This document shows positions 36,201-46,859 of a DNA stretch of 64,000 nucleotides, one piece after another. The stretch is from Isoetes taiwanensis (Eukaryota > Streptophyta > Lycopodiopsida > Isoetales > Isoetaceae). Below the pieces are notes generated by a model that ran no database searches, was not told the DNA's origin, and was given only the letters and a program-made list of their open reading frames with translations. The stretch lies in the NCBI GenBank assembly GCA_021234155.1, contig JAJEKV010000061.1, positions 1,887,950 through 1,951,949 of the forward strand. Direction: 5' to 3'. Every line of letters starts with the position of its first letter. The stretch's first letter is position 1. The translations under genes and the position numbers were made by a program.

Positions 36201-36510
36201 TAAGGAATGCATTGATAGGAAAGGCACCTTTAGCCCCATATATGCTTTGATAGGAGGAATCTATCCTTCCGCCCCCCCACGGAAGGATATCCTCCACGCC
36301 GGGCAACTAGAGGTGTAGGCATGAGCGGCATATAGGCATATAGGCTACTGCCTCCACGGCCATAATGGAAGATCCACCCTCTTCCCTCTGGCGGAGATTA
36401 GCCATGCATCCATGTAGATAGGTGGGGTGGTCACCATATAACCAAAATTTTTTTGTAATAATTAATAATAGGTAGTGTCGACCTGCAGGCCAATAGAGCG
36501 CTCCGGAGGG
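30273..36510. other. LARD interior without coding domains
   Basis: Over 6 kb lacks any retroviral-type domain. Many short frames (e.g. 31058-31384, 31339-31659, 33018-33356) are Arg/Ser/Thr-rich and lack recognisable motifs. They look like chance openings in A/G-rich DNA. A short (GATA)n run occurs at 35269-35286. The 3' third is very AT-rich. Confidence 0.6.
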
Positions 36511-36519
36511 CAAGGAGGT

Positions 36520-37020
36520 CGAACTACGAAGGCTTGCAACACAAATTTTGTTATAATGTGTTGCAAGGGATGAAGGGTACCTTAGAAGTGTAAATTTTGT
36601 ATGAAATTGATAAACTCTGATAAACTTAAATGTTGTATTAAGTAAGGTTAATAATTACCTTGCGTGGATTAAGTTATGATGTGATAAGTTAATAGGATAA
36701 CGAAATAGTAATGTCTTAAACATTACCTTAGAGTAATTCTAATAATTAAGATAGTAAGTATGTAATTATAGATATTGTAAAATTAATGCAGGATTTTAAG
36801 GTGCGAAGACCTGCAACACAAATTTTGTTGGAATGTGTTGCAAGGAATGAAGAGTACCTTAAATAATAATTGTATATGAAAGTGTTAAATTGTGATAAAC
36901 TAAATGTTGTGATAATAGAAACTAATAAGTACCTTATTTTAGTAGAAGTTACGAATTGACAACTTATTTGATAATGTAATGGCGTAATAATGATTTAAAA
37001 ATATTATCTTAAGGTAATCG
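36520..37020. repeat. ~290-bp tandem duplication with TTGCAACACA stem-loop
   Basis: Copies start at about 36526 and 36808. Each has TTGCAACACA, then AAATTTTGTT, then TGTGTTGCAA, a 10-bp stem. GATGAAGRGTACCTT and a similar AT-rich tail with TGATAAACT follow. Confidence 0.7.
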
Positions 37021-37088
37021 TAATAAATGTGTAAGTATTATAGTAGTATATCGTATGCATCAGGTTGATTGCGAGGTTAGGAAGATTC

Positions 37089-37187
37089 CAAGGTGGGGAG
37101 AACCCGCGATCTTTGCGGGACGACATCATTTCAAGGTGGGGAGAACCCGCGATCTTTGTGACAAACATCATTTCAAGGTGGGGAGAA
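37089..37187 (+). other. Polypurine tract in three tandem copies
   Basis: AAGGTGGGGAGAA occurs at about 37091, 37133 and 37175 with a ~42-bp period. The spacer contains CCCGCGATCTTTG. The last copy abuts the 3' LTR and is the functional position of a plus-strand primer. Confidence 0.8.
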
Positions 37188-38886
37188 TGTGACGTTCCAG
37201 CACAGTATACGCTCCCAGGACGTATATTGTACTGCCACGTCACGCGTACACGCCACCCCGACTGACGTGTACGCCAACGTGTAGCCAAGTGGGTAGCCCC
37301 TAGGGGGCAACTTGCTAAGAATGTGCATTAGTATTAATGTGCACATTTTCCAATGTACACATTAATGTGGGCACACATTTCCATGTGGCCACTTGATGCC
37401 AAGTGGGCCATACCCATAGGTGCAATTAATGTGCACATTTTCCAATGTACACATTCATTAATGTGCACACATTTCCATGTGAGCACATTTGGGTGCACAC
37501 ATTTCCATGTGGGCACATTTGGCCACCTAGCCCTTAAAGGCAAGTGGGCCCTTTTCCCAATTATCCCACATGCCTAAAGGGGATAATTGGAAACCCTAGC
37601 CACCCCCTTGTCTATTTAAGTAGGAGAACCCTAACTTGCCCATTTTCGTTTCTAGGGTTTTAGAGCTCTGCTTTGGGCGCCTCAAGAGCCAAAATCGCCT
37701 CCCAGAACTCTGTGCAGAGAACTGCATCGTTAGTTTTCCTTGATTCGACATTTCAGCCAGGATGGTCGAAGTTCAGTCGAGGAGGAACTCAAGGATCAGG
37801 TATTTAGGCAATTTAGTAGTCTAAACCCCATTTCACCATCGAATCAGAGGGTTTAGCCTCTTAAATTGCCCATAGCAGCCCTCTAGAACTCTAGATAGCG
37901 ATTCTAACTAAAGAACCTAACTCTATGATATAGATTAGATCTTGTTCTTTAGTTCTTCCGTGATGTATATGGATGATGTATCTCTGTGAACTCCTTGTAT
38001 TGGGAAGGGGATAGAGACCTAAAAGCTTGGTAGTAGATGCTCCTAGATTAGCCTCTCTAGCACACTATAGATGTGGCCATGTGCACAAGAGCCACACCGG
38101 TTGGGGTGAAGGGGGCGGGGCTTTATAAGGAGGTTCATGTTCGACTCTTGAACGACCCCTATGGTGTGTTAGTACTGCCGGGGGTCACTTTGTGACTAGG
38201 TCTAATGGCTTGCCACCTAGCGTGTGGGCAAGGCATGGGCCCGACACTCGAGGGTGGTGAATATGACCTTCCATTGAGTTCAAGTCCGGATCGGGCGGTG
38301 GCCCTCTAGTCACCTTGAGTCGGCATTGTAGATCTCGGAGGGAGAAATCCCTACCGCCCCATCGGAACCGGGGAGATGTAACCCGGGATATAGCCCCTTG
38401 GCTATGCATCCGTGAACTCTGATCGAGTCCCCCAACACTTTTCAACCTACTCGCAAAGTGTGCACGGGGAGGGGCGGATGGAGTGGACAACCCAATGCCA
38501 TGTTCTTATGCCAGCCAAATCCATTGCCATGAATTACATGCGCAATGACCTCACGGAGACCCAAGCTTGTCAGTCCATCCCCGTCCGAGCCTTGGGTAGG
38601 ATTTCCTCTATGCATTGTGCTGATCATTGTCTTTTGCAGATGTGATGTGCCACCCAGAAGGGTGGGTATATGTGTTGCTCTTATATACTGACATGTATGT
38701 TTACGCTTCCGCAGCTAGGTAGGCCCTGAGGGAGACGGGGTACAATGACCCTTTCACTCTTCCCACTGGAACCCGTCACGGTTGCAGTGTTATGTGAAGG
38801 GCCCTGTATCGGCATGGAGCTGGTATGGGGGAAGAACTCCTGTTTGTATACGGTGAGTGCACCGTATGCGAGTAGGGGACGTCACA
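37188..38886 (+). repeat. LARD 3' LTR
   Basis: 1,699 bp, homologous over its whole length to 27049-28751. It is followed by the GAAGT duplication at 38887-38891. Confidence 0.9.
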
Positions 38887-39128
38887 GAAGTGCTATTGCC
38901 TTGGCACTCTCCCCTGCAAAGTTTCATGGCAGAACTCGGCATATTGATATTCGTCATCACTTTATTCGAGAGCATGTGAACAATGGTGTGATAGATCTAA
39001 AATTCTGTTCTACTGAAGATATGTTAGCAGACTTATTAACCAAGGCTCTTGGTCGTGATAAGTTTCAACATGATCGAGGATTATTGAAGATACTCAAATT
39101 TGACATCAAGATCATAGATCCTGGCTGA
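38887..39128 (+). pseudogene. copia RNase H fragment, unit 3, 3' part
   Basis: This continues the RNase H C-terminus ([20 protein letters not shown] through [12 protein letters not shown] to the stop) after the LARD. Joining 27043 to 38887 restores the unit-1 sequence. Confidence 0.9.
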
Positions 39129-39136
39129 AGTGGGAG

Positions 39137-39535
39137 TATTGAAATATCAGCATAGAATCTACGATTAGGATTAGAGTGTCCACGTGGCAGTCCAAGAGTC
39201 GCATCTGTCCGATGCCCAAAACTATACCTGTAATATTTTTTGTTACGTTGAAGAAGAGATCTGCATTGCATTCTAGTTATCTCTGACTCCCTTAATTATC
39301 AGAATTATAATCTGAGATCTGTGCAAAAACAAGCATTGTTACAATTCCGGCAAGCAAGCAAAGATATCTTGCTTCTGTTCATACTTTGTACAAAAAGTAA
39401 AATCAAGGAAAAATTGTTAAATATAATGAAAGACTTCTCTTATTGTATACCATCTTTCTTTTATTGCTTGCAAGCTTTTGTTTTGGCATTTCACAATCGA
39501 TGCATCGTGTTTGCTTCAACATAGATTCTCTAACA
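39137..39535 (+). repeat. copia 3' LTR, copy 3
   Basis: 399 bp, with the same flanks as copy 2 (CTAACAACGAG on the right). Confidence 0.85.
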
Positions 39536-40985
39536 ACGAGTTGAACTCTGTTGAAAAATCTAAATTTGAGCTTGGGATTCCTAATTAGAAGTTGGGCTTC
39601 TCATAGTTTTGAGGTCGTAATAAATTTTCTTTTTTCCTTCTTTAGGAAAAAGAAACTCTCTTTTGTTCATTTATATACTATATGCAGACCCTCAAAAATG
39701 GCTTAAGAACTTTGGATGAGACAGTAACTTTTAAGGAAGTTGGTTATCGCCTAGTCCTAGTTTGATTCGTTTATTCCAAGTATTATGGCGTCACGTTCAA
39801 GTTTTATTCCCAACCATTGATCTGGCGAATATTCTAGGTATTGTGCCAGATCAATGGCCATTAGAATTTTGAGAGAAAAATTGCATGCCAATGTCAATGG
39901 TGTGGAACGAACCTATGGATGCAACGGAAAAAAAAAAGGAAGCCAACATAAAAAAAACCCAATGGTGCCAATAAATTTCTTTGCATCGAGTCCTGCCATA
40001 GTATAAATGGCGGGGGCCTTCGGCCATAAGCGCCATAGCCAAGGAAGCAACAAGCAAGACAGAGGGAAAACACAGAAAAGTGAGCTAGCCCGTGAGCCCC
40101 AGTGATTGAAACCCAGATTTCACATAGTGATTCAAATCTAGATTTCAAATCTGGATTCAAAACAGAGATGGAGAGAACCAATCAGACCAGATAAGCATGT
40201 TTCAAGCCATAGATCTGAACATAAAGAACCAAATAAGAACAGAAAACCTCTGTCTGATCCAACCAGTTCGAACCAGTCTGGAGTCCAAAATCCAGAAGCG
40301 ATCTGTGGTTTTATTGGCGGCTGCTAGGAAAAAAGGAAAGAAGGAGATCGAAATTGTTAGTCAAAGGTAATTTCCAGGGGAACGAAGCTTCAAACGTTCG
40401 GATCCGCATTGCTTGTCATCGCTCCTACATAGGACCAGAAAAATGAAGCCCCTGCAAATTCCCTTCTCAAAGCTGCCATAGCCTAGCTCGAACACACTAG
40501 CTCAGCTCTGGATCGAACTCTGGATCTAGCTAGCTTGGCTCTAGATCTAGCTAGGTCAAGAAACAACTTAAATGGCCAAGAAAAGGCCTCCTCTCTGCTG
40601 CCGGAATGCCTGCTGCGCTCCTACAGCAGCCCGACCTGCATAATCAATATAGAAGCTATAACCATAACGAATCTCAATGAACTGCACTAGTCCAAATTCA
40701 TCCTTCAGGAGACCTGCAAAAAGAAGAAACAACGTATACACGCATTCTTGACAACCTTGAAATCAAGCCCCAAAAGAGTCTTGTCAAAACAACCAAAAGG
40801 AAGATTCAAACTCCAAGCCTTCTGCCAATTATCCCAAAACTTCTGATAGGCCACCATGACAAGTCTTCAGAGATCAACTAAACTCAAATAAAATGAATAT
40901 GAGACAACTTATAGGCTTACCGAGATCACAGGAACTAACCTTACTGAAGGGCTGCCTTAGGCTCAAGAAACACCAATATTAAATG
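39536..40985. other. Non-coding flank of unit 3, with internal deletion
   Basis: This matches unit 2 to about 40822, then jumps ~2.5 kb to sequence equivalent to about 21163 and continues to 40985. No gene is supported. Confidence 0.6.
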
Positions 40986-41048
40986 ACAGGGTTTGAACTC
41001 GCAACCTTCCAGTTGCGAGTCACACACCCTTGCCAAGTGCGCTACCAA
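40986..41048 (-). repeat. tRNA-like insert (short SINE or tRNA retro-copy)
   Basis: The minus strand reads GGTAGCGCACTTGGCAAGGG (box A) and, ~27 bp on, GGTTGCGAGTTCAAACCC (box B), ending CTGTC. The nine bases ACCAATATT lie on both sides (40970-40978 and 41043-41051). No folded cloverleaf with a full acceptor stem is seen, so this is treated as tRNA-derived repeat DNA. The gypsy fragment starts right after it. Confidence 0.5.
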
Positions 41049-41051
41049 TAT

Positions 41052-42039
41052 TTGTTGAAGACATTCCTTCACGTCTTCCTCATATGTGGGACTATCTCCG
41101 GAAGGTTCTAGAATGTTCTAGAACCTAAATGCATGCACGACACTTGGCGCGATCTCATCCATTGGAGTGGCGCAATCCTGACTGTTGGTCTAGATATATA
41201 AGGAGGCACCTCCTTCTTGTCAAACCATTCCAGTTCAACGCCAGTCTTGAGCCTTCTAGGCATCTGTCTTGTATTCCTGCTTGCCTTTGGGCTATTGTAT
41301 TATTGATTCCTGTTCATATATCAGATTCTTTGCCGATCTTGGCATATTTCTTCCGTATTTCTTGCGTATTTTCCACGTATTTTCCTTGTTTTTCGAGTAG
41401 ATTCATGACAGTTTGAACTGGAATCCCTTACTGGTTCTTGCCTGCTCTGATCCTAAGCATTGTTTTGCTCGTATTTAGTGTTTTTATATCTATGGAGGAG
41501 GTTCCGACTTTATTACAGCAGGTCCAGCAGTTTGTTCAAGTATGCCAGCAGTTGCAGTTGGACAATAAAGAGCTTAAGGAACGTATTGCTTCACATGAAT
41601 CTGCTTCTAGCTCGGGATTGAGGCTATCAGAGCCTAAGATCAGCCTGCCAGAGAAGTTTGGGCTTTCAGTCCAAGCTCAAGTGGTTTTTGAATCGGTCAG
41701 GGCTTGTGATTCAGCTCCATCCTCATAGATATCCCACGACTCAAGAACAAGTGGGGCTGATTGGTTCTCTTCTCCTCTCACGGGGCCAGCTCTAAGTTGG
41801 TTTGCTCCTTTATTGGAGAAAGAAGCCCACGAGTTGCAAGATTTTGCTTTGCTTTCAACTGCGAAACTTCGAAGCATGCTTTGGAGACACCGTCGTCGGT
41901 ACACATCGATCCTAAAACTTTGCAACTTAAGGCAAGGCTCTCGCCCAGCTTCAGTATATGCATCAGAATTTCGTCAAATTGCAGTAGATACTGCCTGGGA
42001 TAATATTGCACTTCGAGATTGTTTCCGAAGGGAGTTACG
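41052..42039 (+). pseudogene. Ty3/gypsy (sushi/chromovirus-like) leader and gag fragment
   Basis: 41052-41440 resembles an LTR/leader, with TATATAAGGAGG at about 41194 and a TGTT start. From 41491 a frame opens MEEVPTLLQQVQQFVQ, then NKELKERIASHE (coiled coil) and EPKISLPEKFG. After frame changes it gives VGLIGSLL, LEKEAHELQDFALL and LRQGSRPASVYASEFRQIA, ending DCFRRELR. This order is the retrotrans_gag of sushi-ichi/chromovirus-type Gag proteins. The first frameshift lies near 41660. The fragment stops before the nucleocapsid, where the array end sequence begins. Confidence 0.7.
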
Positions 42040-42062
42040 AGTAAAATTCTCTACTCCCATTA

Positions 42063-43258
42063 GCAATCAAAAAAGCATGATCAACAAGATGATGTGCAAC
42101 GAGAAAATAACAAGCTCTTATAATTCCGATATAACTCTTGTTCTGTCAATTCACTAACATAGTTAATACAAAACCAAAGATATTCTAGAGCTCACGATCT
42201 CAATGTTACCTAAAAAAGCGTAGAGAAGGGATCCATATTTCACTCAGCTTGGCACATTTAAATCGAAAGGAGTGCATCGGAAACACGAACGTGAACCTGG
42301 AAGCTCAAAATGGCTAGAAATAGAAGAATAGGAGATGGAGTAATCTAAGGATGCACAAACGGCCTTTGGACATCAACAAAGGAATTTCATAGTGCAATGA
42401 AAAACAAATTAGATCATCTAAAATACTCATCTTGATTATGAACACAACCAATCAGCTCTTGCATGCCAAAAAATTATTGTGAAATTGATGTGAAGAAGGT
42501 AACCTTCATCTCACAACTACAATGCCTCCTCGCAACTGCAATCCTTCTCCGAGCAAAGCTATGGCAACTAAGGATGTGACGTAGGAACTCATGGCCACGC
42601 CCAGAGACCGACGAACCTGTTCCTGCTAAAGCAACAAATGATAGAGAAAGCATCCTTGTCCTTGAAATAAAAACATAAGAAATAAACCGTAAAATAACAT
42701 CTCATATATCTATGCCAGCATGGTCGGCAAGTGCTTGATGCCACAAGAATTTCAAAGAGAGCTCACACAATAGAACCATCGTCTCTGCAAAAGACTCTGC
42801 CCATAATCCAGCCTCAACAATCTGCAGCTCAGCCCCAAACCCTAGCTTGGCAGTTTACATGCAACAACGCACTCCAAAGGCTAGCCCGAACAAATCTAAC
42901 ACAAGTGCTTAAGTGCCGATTCAAGCTTCTAGTGAAAAATCGTTCGCCTAACTGATGATTTAAACTAGAAGAGAATCTCCGAAACCCAACGATGCTTCCC
43001 ATAAGAACTAAACAAACGAAAATCATGGCTCTCATAAACTCCTCGAGATTATCTTGCACGAACACAACTGCTTGAACCAGATACACAAAATTGAACAATC
43101 AAATGGTAGCTTCGAAAAACCCGATGCTTCGAGACCAAACGAACTGTGACAAACACAAGAAAATCCAATATTCAACAAAGTAGCGAAGAGAAGACAAGCG
43201 ATCCAAAAGACAGTTCAAAGGCGGCTCAAGAAGAGTGCGCCTAAGAAAAAATTACAAA
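42063..43258. other. Flank of the tandem array, no gene seen
   Basis: A-rich unique-looking DNA. Open stretches such as 42731-42955 carry no motif. Nothing structural stands out. Confidence 0.5.
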
Positions 43259-43398
43259 GCGGGGACAGGCGATCACAAAGGGGAGGCTCAAAGACGGCTG
43301 ATGAAAACAATAGAGATGCAAAAAGGTTATAAATACTCTAATGGGAACCCTCTCGACTAGCCTCAAGAAGCAGATTTATCTGCTAATCTTGAAACGCA
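43259..43398. repeat. Dispersed 140-bp repeat, copy 2
   Basis: Homologous to 17640-17780. Its end coincides with the truncated left edge of the second kinase-bearing element. Confidence 0.8.
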
Positions 43399-44171
43399 GA
43401 TAAATCATACTTATGTTAACTGCGCAAAATAAAAAACAACTCAATATGACTTATATAAAGTGCAACAAAAACAAATACATAAAATGCCAAGGATGTTTTA
43501 TTAAATGTGTCTAAAGCATTCAATCAATAAATGTTTTTGACTTTTAGGATAGCATACAAGAGAGCTCATAAATGGCACGCTAAGCATGACTTCGTCCAGC
43601 TTGGTCAGCATCGTCTGCACATAACCCAACTTGAGGAATCCAATCTGATTCCATTTGGGGTCTTGTGCAATGTGTTGGAGAGCAATTCCAAGTGCTCCGT
43701 ATGGTGTTCAGTAGTGCCTTATCTCGTATTAGGGATTCAACACAGTGCTTCAAATAATCGCACATGTTTCGAAACCTCTGGCTTTGTTTAGTAGTACCCA
43801 TAGCCTCCAAGAAAGAATGCTTGCGTGCAAAATCAGCAAGGTAATAGATAAAGTAGGCTGTCCCTAAGAGGTCGAAGTCGACCCTTGCAGCCACCATCTT
43901 AGTTCCATCTCTTTTGGGACCACAATACAAATCATCATGCATGTACGGATAGGCAAGTCTTTCATTCTCAATGGCCTTTTTGCCAGCACCATCCATGCCT
44001 TTGTATGCCCACCGCTTCACTTCCACTGGCTCACCTATTAGCCTTTCTTCTCCCTAATCACAGATAGCCAATATAAATAGCCTGGGGGTCCGTGCATCAT
44101 TTCTCTTAACCAAAGTCAAAATGAAGCAAGACATTGCCCGGGTGCAAGTCCATGTGTAAATGGTGCTCTTC

Positions 44172-45432
44172 GGTTGGGCTTTGTCCCTCTCTTGCTCTGC
44201 TTTCATCTTTTCTAGCCCAGCTTTCTCCTGCCGCATCTACGAATCTGTCTGTCCCAATCAAGATTCCAGATGACTCGGAAAGCCAAGGCTATGGCAAGAA
44301 AGCCAGGGGCGGCTGAGGCCTGTCCGCCACCCACAGCAGTCGAGCCAAGCCCAGTGCCTGTCAGGACCTCTCCTGCAGATGCAGTCCCAGAGACCTCTCT
44401 TCCAGCAGATACAACTCCAGGGACCTCAGGCATGCCTCAATCTGTCCTGCTTACATTTCATTCCAGGCTCCAGAAGATTTGGCCCGCCATCATAGATACA
44501 GAAACATCTGTGGAAATGCCCAGAGATAGTTGGATACAAGTTCTAGCAATCATGAAGGATTTGATGGAGGAGTATGTCCGCCTTAGTGGTTCACCCACAA
44601 CATCACGCCCGTATACACACCGCGAGCAGACGCCATGGTACAAACTGAGGCCATAGTTGAGGATATCCCAATGCAAGAGGCGGCCAAAGAGCATATGCAG
44701 GAGCCAGTAGTGGCAACTTCAAATAACACACAGGCTTAAGATGGTGCAGGTAGTCCGGCAGCTTCAGATAGCACACAGGCTTCAGATGGCACATGTAGCT
44801 CGGGTTCGGACCTGCATGGGCAAGATCGGCATTTGAACCTGCGCCTCGTTGGGGTCCAGGAGACACCGTCTGGTTCAAATACCGAGGTAGCTGCACACTT
44901 CTTTACAGACATCATGCATATCCGGAGTCCAGGAACTTTTACTGCCCAAAGAGTGGGTGCCCACCGGCCTGACAGGCCACGCCATCTTCTGGTACATTTT
45001 TCAGCATCCCGGGATAGGTTGTATATGTTACAACATGGGAGCCACTTGAAGGGCACTCTCTTTTCGGTGCAAGAGGACCTCTCCGCAGTTCAGTTAACTT
45101 GACGGCGTGACGAGCTATGCAAGGTTCGAGAGGCGAGGCTCCAGCGAAAATGGGCAGTTTATCGTGGATTATTTTCGATCAGTGGCCTTCCAACCCCTGG
45201 TTGGGGTACTCTTAGATGCCTACCCACGTCTTGGTTTTGTTATAGTAGGTTTTGTTTTAGTTGCTAGGTTCTGTAAGGGGTTTAGTCCCCATGTCTTCTT
45301 CTGTCTGGCCTTTCTTTGCTTTTGGGTTGGAGTTTGAGTTCTAGTTTGGGCTTACGCCCTTTGTACTGTTCCGTCCCATAAGCTCGGAGAGCTTCCAGTG
45401 GACGTTAAATTTTTTATCTTATCTTATCTTAA
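44172..45432 (+). mobile_element. Half-LINE: ORF1-only L1-type retroelement
   Basis: This 1,261-bp insertion lies within kinase codons L-H-E-E-H-H and is flanked by CTTC on both sides. It ends in tandem TTATC units (about 45413-45430). Its only coding content is an L1 ORF1-like protein. No reverse transcriptase or endonuclease is present, and the ORF1 end is followed directly by a ~200-bp 3' tail. The organisation resembles mammalian HAL1 elements, which keep ORF1 and lose ORF2. The short duplication makes the boundaries slightly uncertain. Confidence 0.7.
44270..45240 (+). pseudogene. L1-type ORF1 protein (RNA-binding) of the half-LINE
   Basis: The N-terminal part (44270-44656) is Pro/Thr/Ala-rich, then LQKIWPAIIDTE. 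After a frame change it reads AIVEDIPMQEAAKEHMQ. 44833-45102 is the conserved RRM/C-terminal region: NLRLVGVQE, then AHRPDRPRHLLVHFSASRDR and KGTLFSVQEDLSAVQL. A stop, then RRDELCKVREARLQRKWAVYRG, follows. This is the L1 transposable-element ORF1 (Transposase_22-type) layout: NLRI-GVPE, R-GRPR, I-V-F, DR, EDLS, RR. Role: single-strand RNA binding and chaperone in LINE RNPs. One frameshift and two stops. Confidence 0.65.
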
Positions 45433-46859
45433 CTTCATGAAGCTTAAGCAAGCCGCTTAAAATCACCCCCTCTTCGAGCAACATATAACTCTTGCTTCCT
45501 CCGTTGCTCAAGCTTAAAGACATCGACCTCCACATTAGGCTTATACCCTAATCTTTTAAATGCATGCCTCGCAAACTCATTATCTCCATGATGTAAAAAA
45601 ACAGATGCACAAGAACCCCCATTCCAATAAGGAAATATCAACCCTGTTCTTTCCAATCCAGTTGTACGACCAATGCAGTGTATGATAGAGCCATGTCTAA
45701 CCTGCATTTGCGACTCCCTCATATTTTTCATCATGGCGTTTACTATCACATCGGGCCTATCATTCTGAAATTTAACACAATAGGGTTCGTCTTTAAGAAA
45801 ATTAGAACCCAAGATATTGCATTTGTACACCGTTCCATATGTTCCTGAACCAATTCTAGTCCTGTTGATTATCTGAGAGGAATCTACCATTGCAAACCAT
45901 ATAGTCTTAACATCTGCCCTTTTTCTTTTTTCCCACTCTTTATCAGTCTCACCAGGACGTTTGGCTCTAATAGTTTGTGCCAACACTTTCTTAACCAGTG
46001 GGGGGTGATGAGTTTCCTTTCTAAGCTTTCGATTAATCCAAGCTGTATTCCATGCAACAGCCTTATCTTTTAGAGCCTCTCTCAAGTGAGGACTAGTCAA
46101 ACTACCGCATGAATCATATTTCCAGTTGTGCAAGATACATTGCCATCTATCCAGGCATATCTTTCAGAATCACCCTTTCCAGGCTCTAGCTCTATCATTT
46201 GAGGCCCAAAAGCTCTCTCAGCATCGGGAGTTGAGTGGAAGTCTAGCCATCCTTCGTCTGTTGTAGTAATCAACTCTAACTCAGATGGGGTGGCAGCACA
46301 AATTCGCTCACAAAGCCAATTCATAAAAGCGGGTCTTAAGGAAGACCATGGCTGTTCCTCTGGATCTGAGTAGAGGACTCGGCTTCTGGGTTCATGTGAG
46401 GCTCCGCTTCTAGCTTAAGTCCTTCTTCAGGGTTCATGTGAGGCTCTGCTCCTAGCCTAAGTCCTTCTAACTCTTGTGGATTCATGGCAATTTTAGAGGA
46501 AACTATGTAGCTAACAATATGCCAACAGTAGCAACACAGCAACAATACCTAAAACTCTGGAGAAGAAAGAAAAACTCCACTTTAGTGAGTGTCAAAATCA
46601 TAAGCCATAAAATAATTTATTAAGATTCTACTAAACTACTGAGTTTCAAGTTTGACAGTTATAGGCACTTTAGAAATGCATTTTTCTCATTCTCTTCGAC
46701 AAGTTTAAATTATGATCTGACCCAGCTACTGACGCCATGATGAAACGACCTCATAGAGATTGGCAAACTCAACTGAACATTTTGGCCTAAAACTAAGAAA
46801 AAGGTAAGAAAAAGCAAAAAGGGGCACATGTTGTGGAGCAGGGCGCAGAAGGATTACCT

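Larger units (their letters stand above)
27049..38886 (+). mobile_element. LARD: 11.8-kb non-autonomous LTR retrotransposon
   Basis: It has 1.70-kb LTRs that begin TGTGACGTTCC and end GGGACGTCACA, a tRNA-Met-type primer binding site directly after the 5' LTR, and a polypurine tract directly before the 3' LTR. A 5-bp duplication (GAAGT) flanks it. The 8.4-kb interior has no gag or pol domain in any frame, only short chance ORFs, which defines a large retrotransposon derivative. It must be mobilised in trans, probably by a Ty3/gypsy partner judging by the LTR length. It is younger than the tandem array it interrupts. Confidence 0.9.
26671..42062 (+). repeat. Tandem segmental array, unit 3, interrupted
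   Basis: It begins at the same RNase H base as unit 2, is split by the LARD at 27049-38886, and resumes at 38887. It lacks two flank segments: the ~2-kb gap shared with unit 2, and a further ~2.5-kb gap at about 40822. At 40986 it joins a tRNA-like insert and a gypsy gag fragment. The 23-bp array end sequence at 42040-42062 closes the unit. Confidence 0.75.
43580..46485 (-). pseudogene. Transposon-borne atypical protein kinase, copy 2, split by a half-LINE
   Basis: Read downward from 46485: MNPQELEGLRL with a duplicated GAEPHMNPEE-like motif, then after a shift FMNWLCERI (46324), ELITTTDEGWLDFHS and ELEPGKGDSERYAWIDG. A long open frame at 45444-46133 gives HHPPLVKKVLAQTI, the glycine loop RIGSGTYGTVYKC and EPYCVKFQ, and stops at the half-LINE. 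Beyond it, at about 44150, HHLHMDLHPGNVLLHFDFG resumes the catalytic loop. 43580-44026 encodes KRWAYKGMDGAGKK, YMHDDLYCG and RVDFDLLGTAYF to a natural stop. About 70% amino-acid identity to copy 1 is visible in the core. Excluding the half-LINE, about three frame breaks remain. Confidence 0.8.

Noticed and set aside
45005-45025. CCCGGGATAGG as the missing left inverted repeat of kinase element 2
   Set aside because: It lies inside half-LINE ORF1 coding sequence, and kinase homology continues well beyond it to 43580. Chance match.
44833-45102. Host RNA-binding protein gene
   Set aside because: The motif order matches L1 ORF1, and the segment is an insertion with flanking CTTC and a repeat tail.
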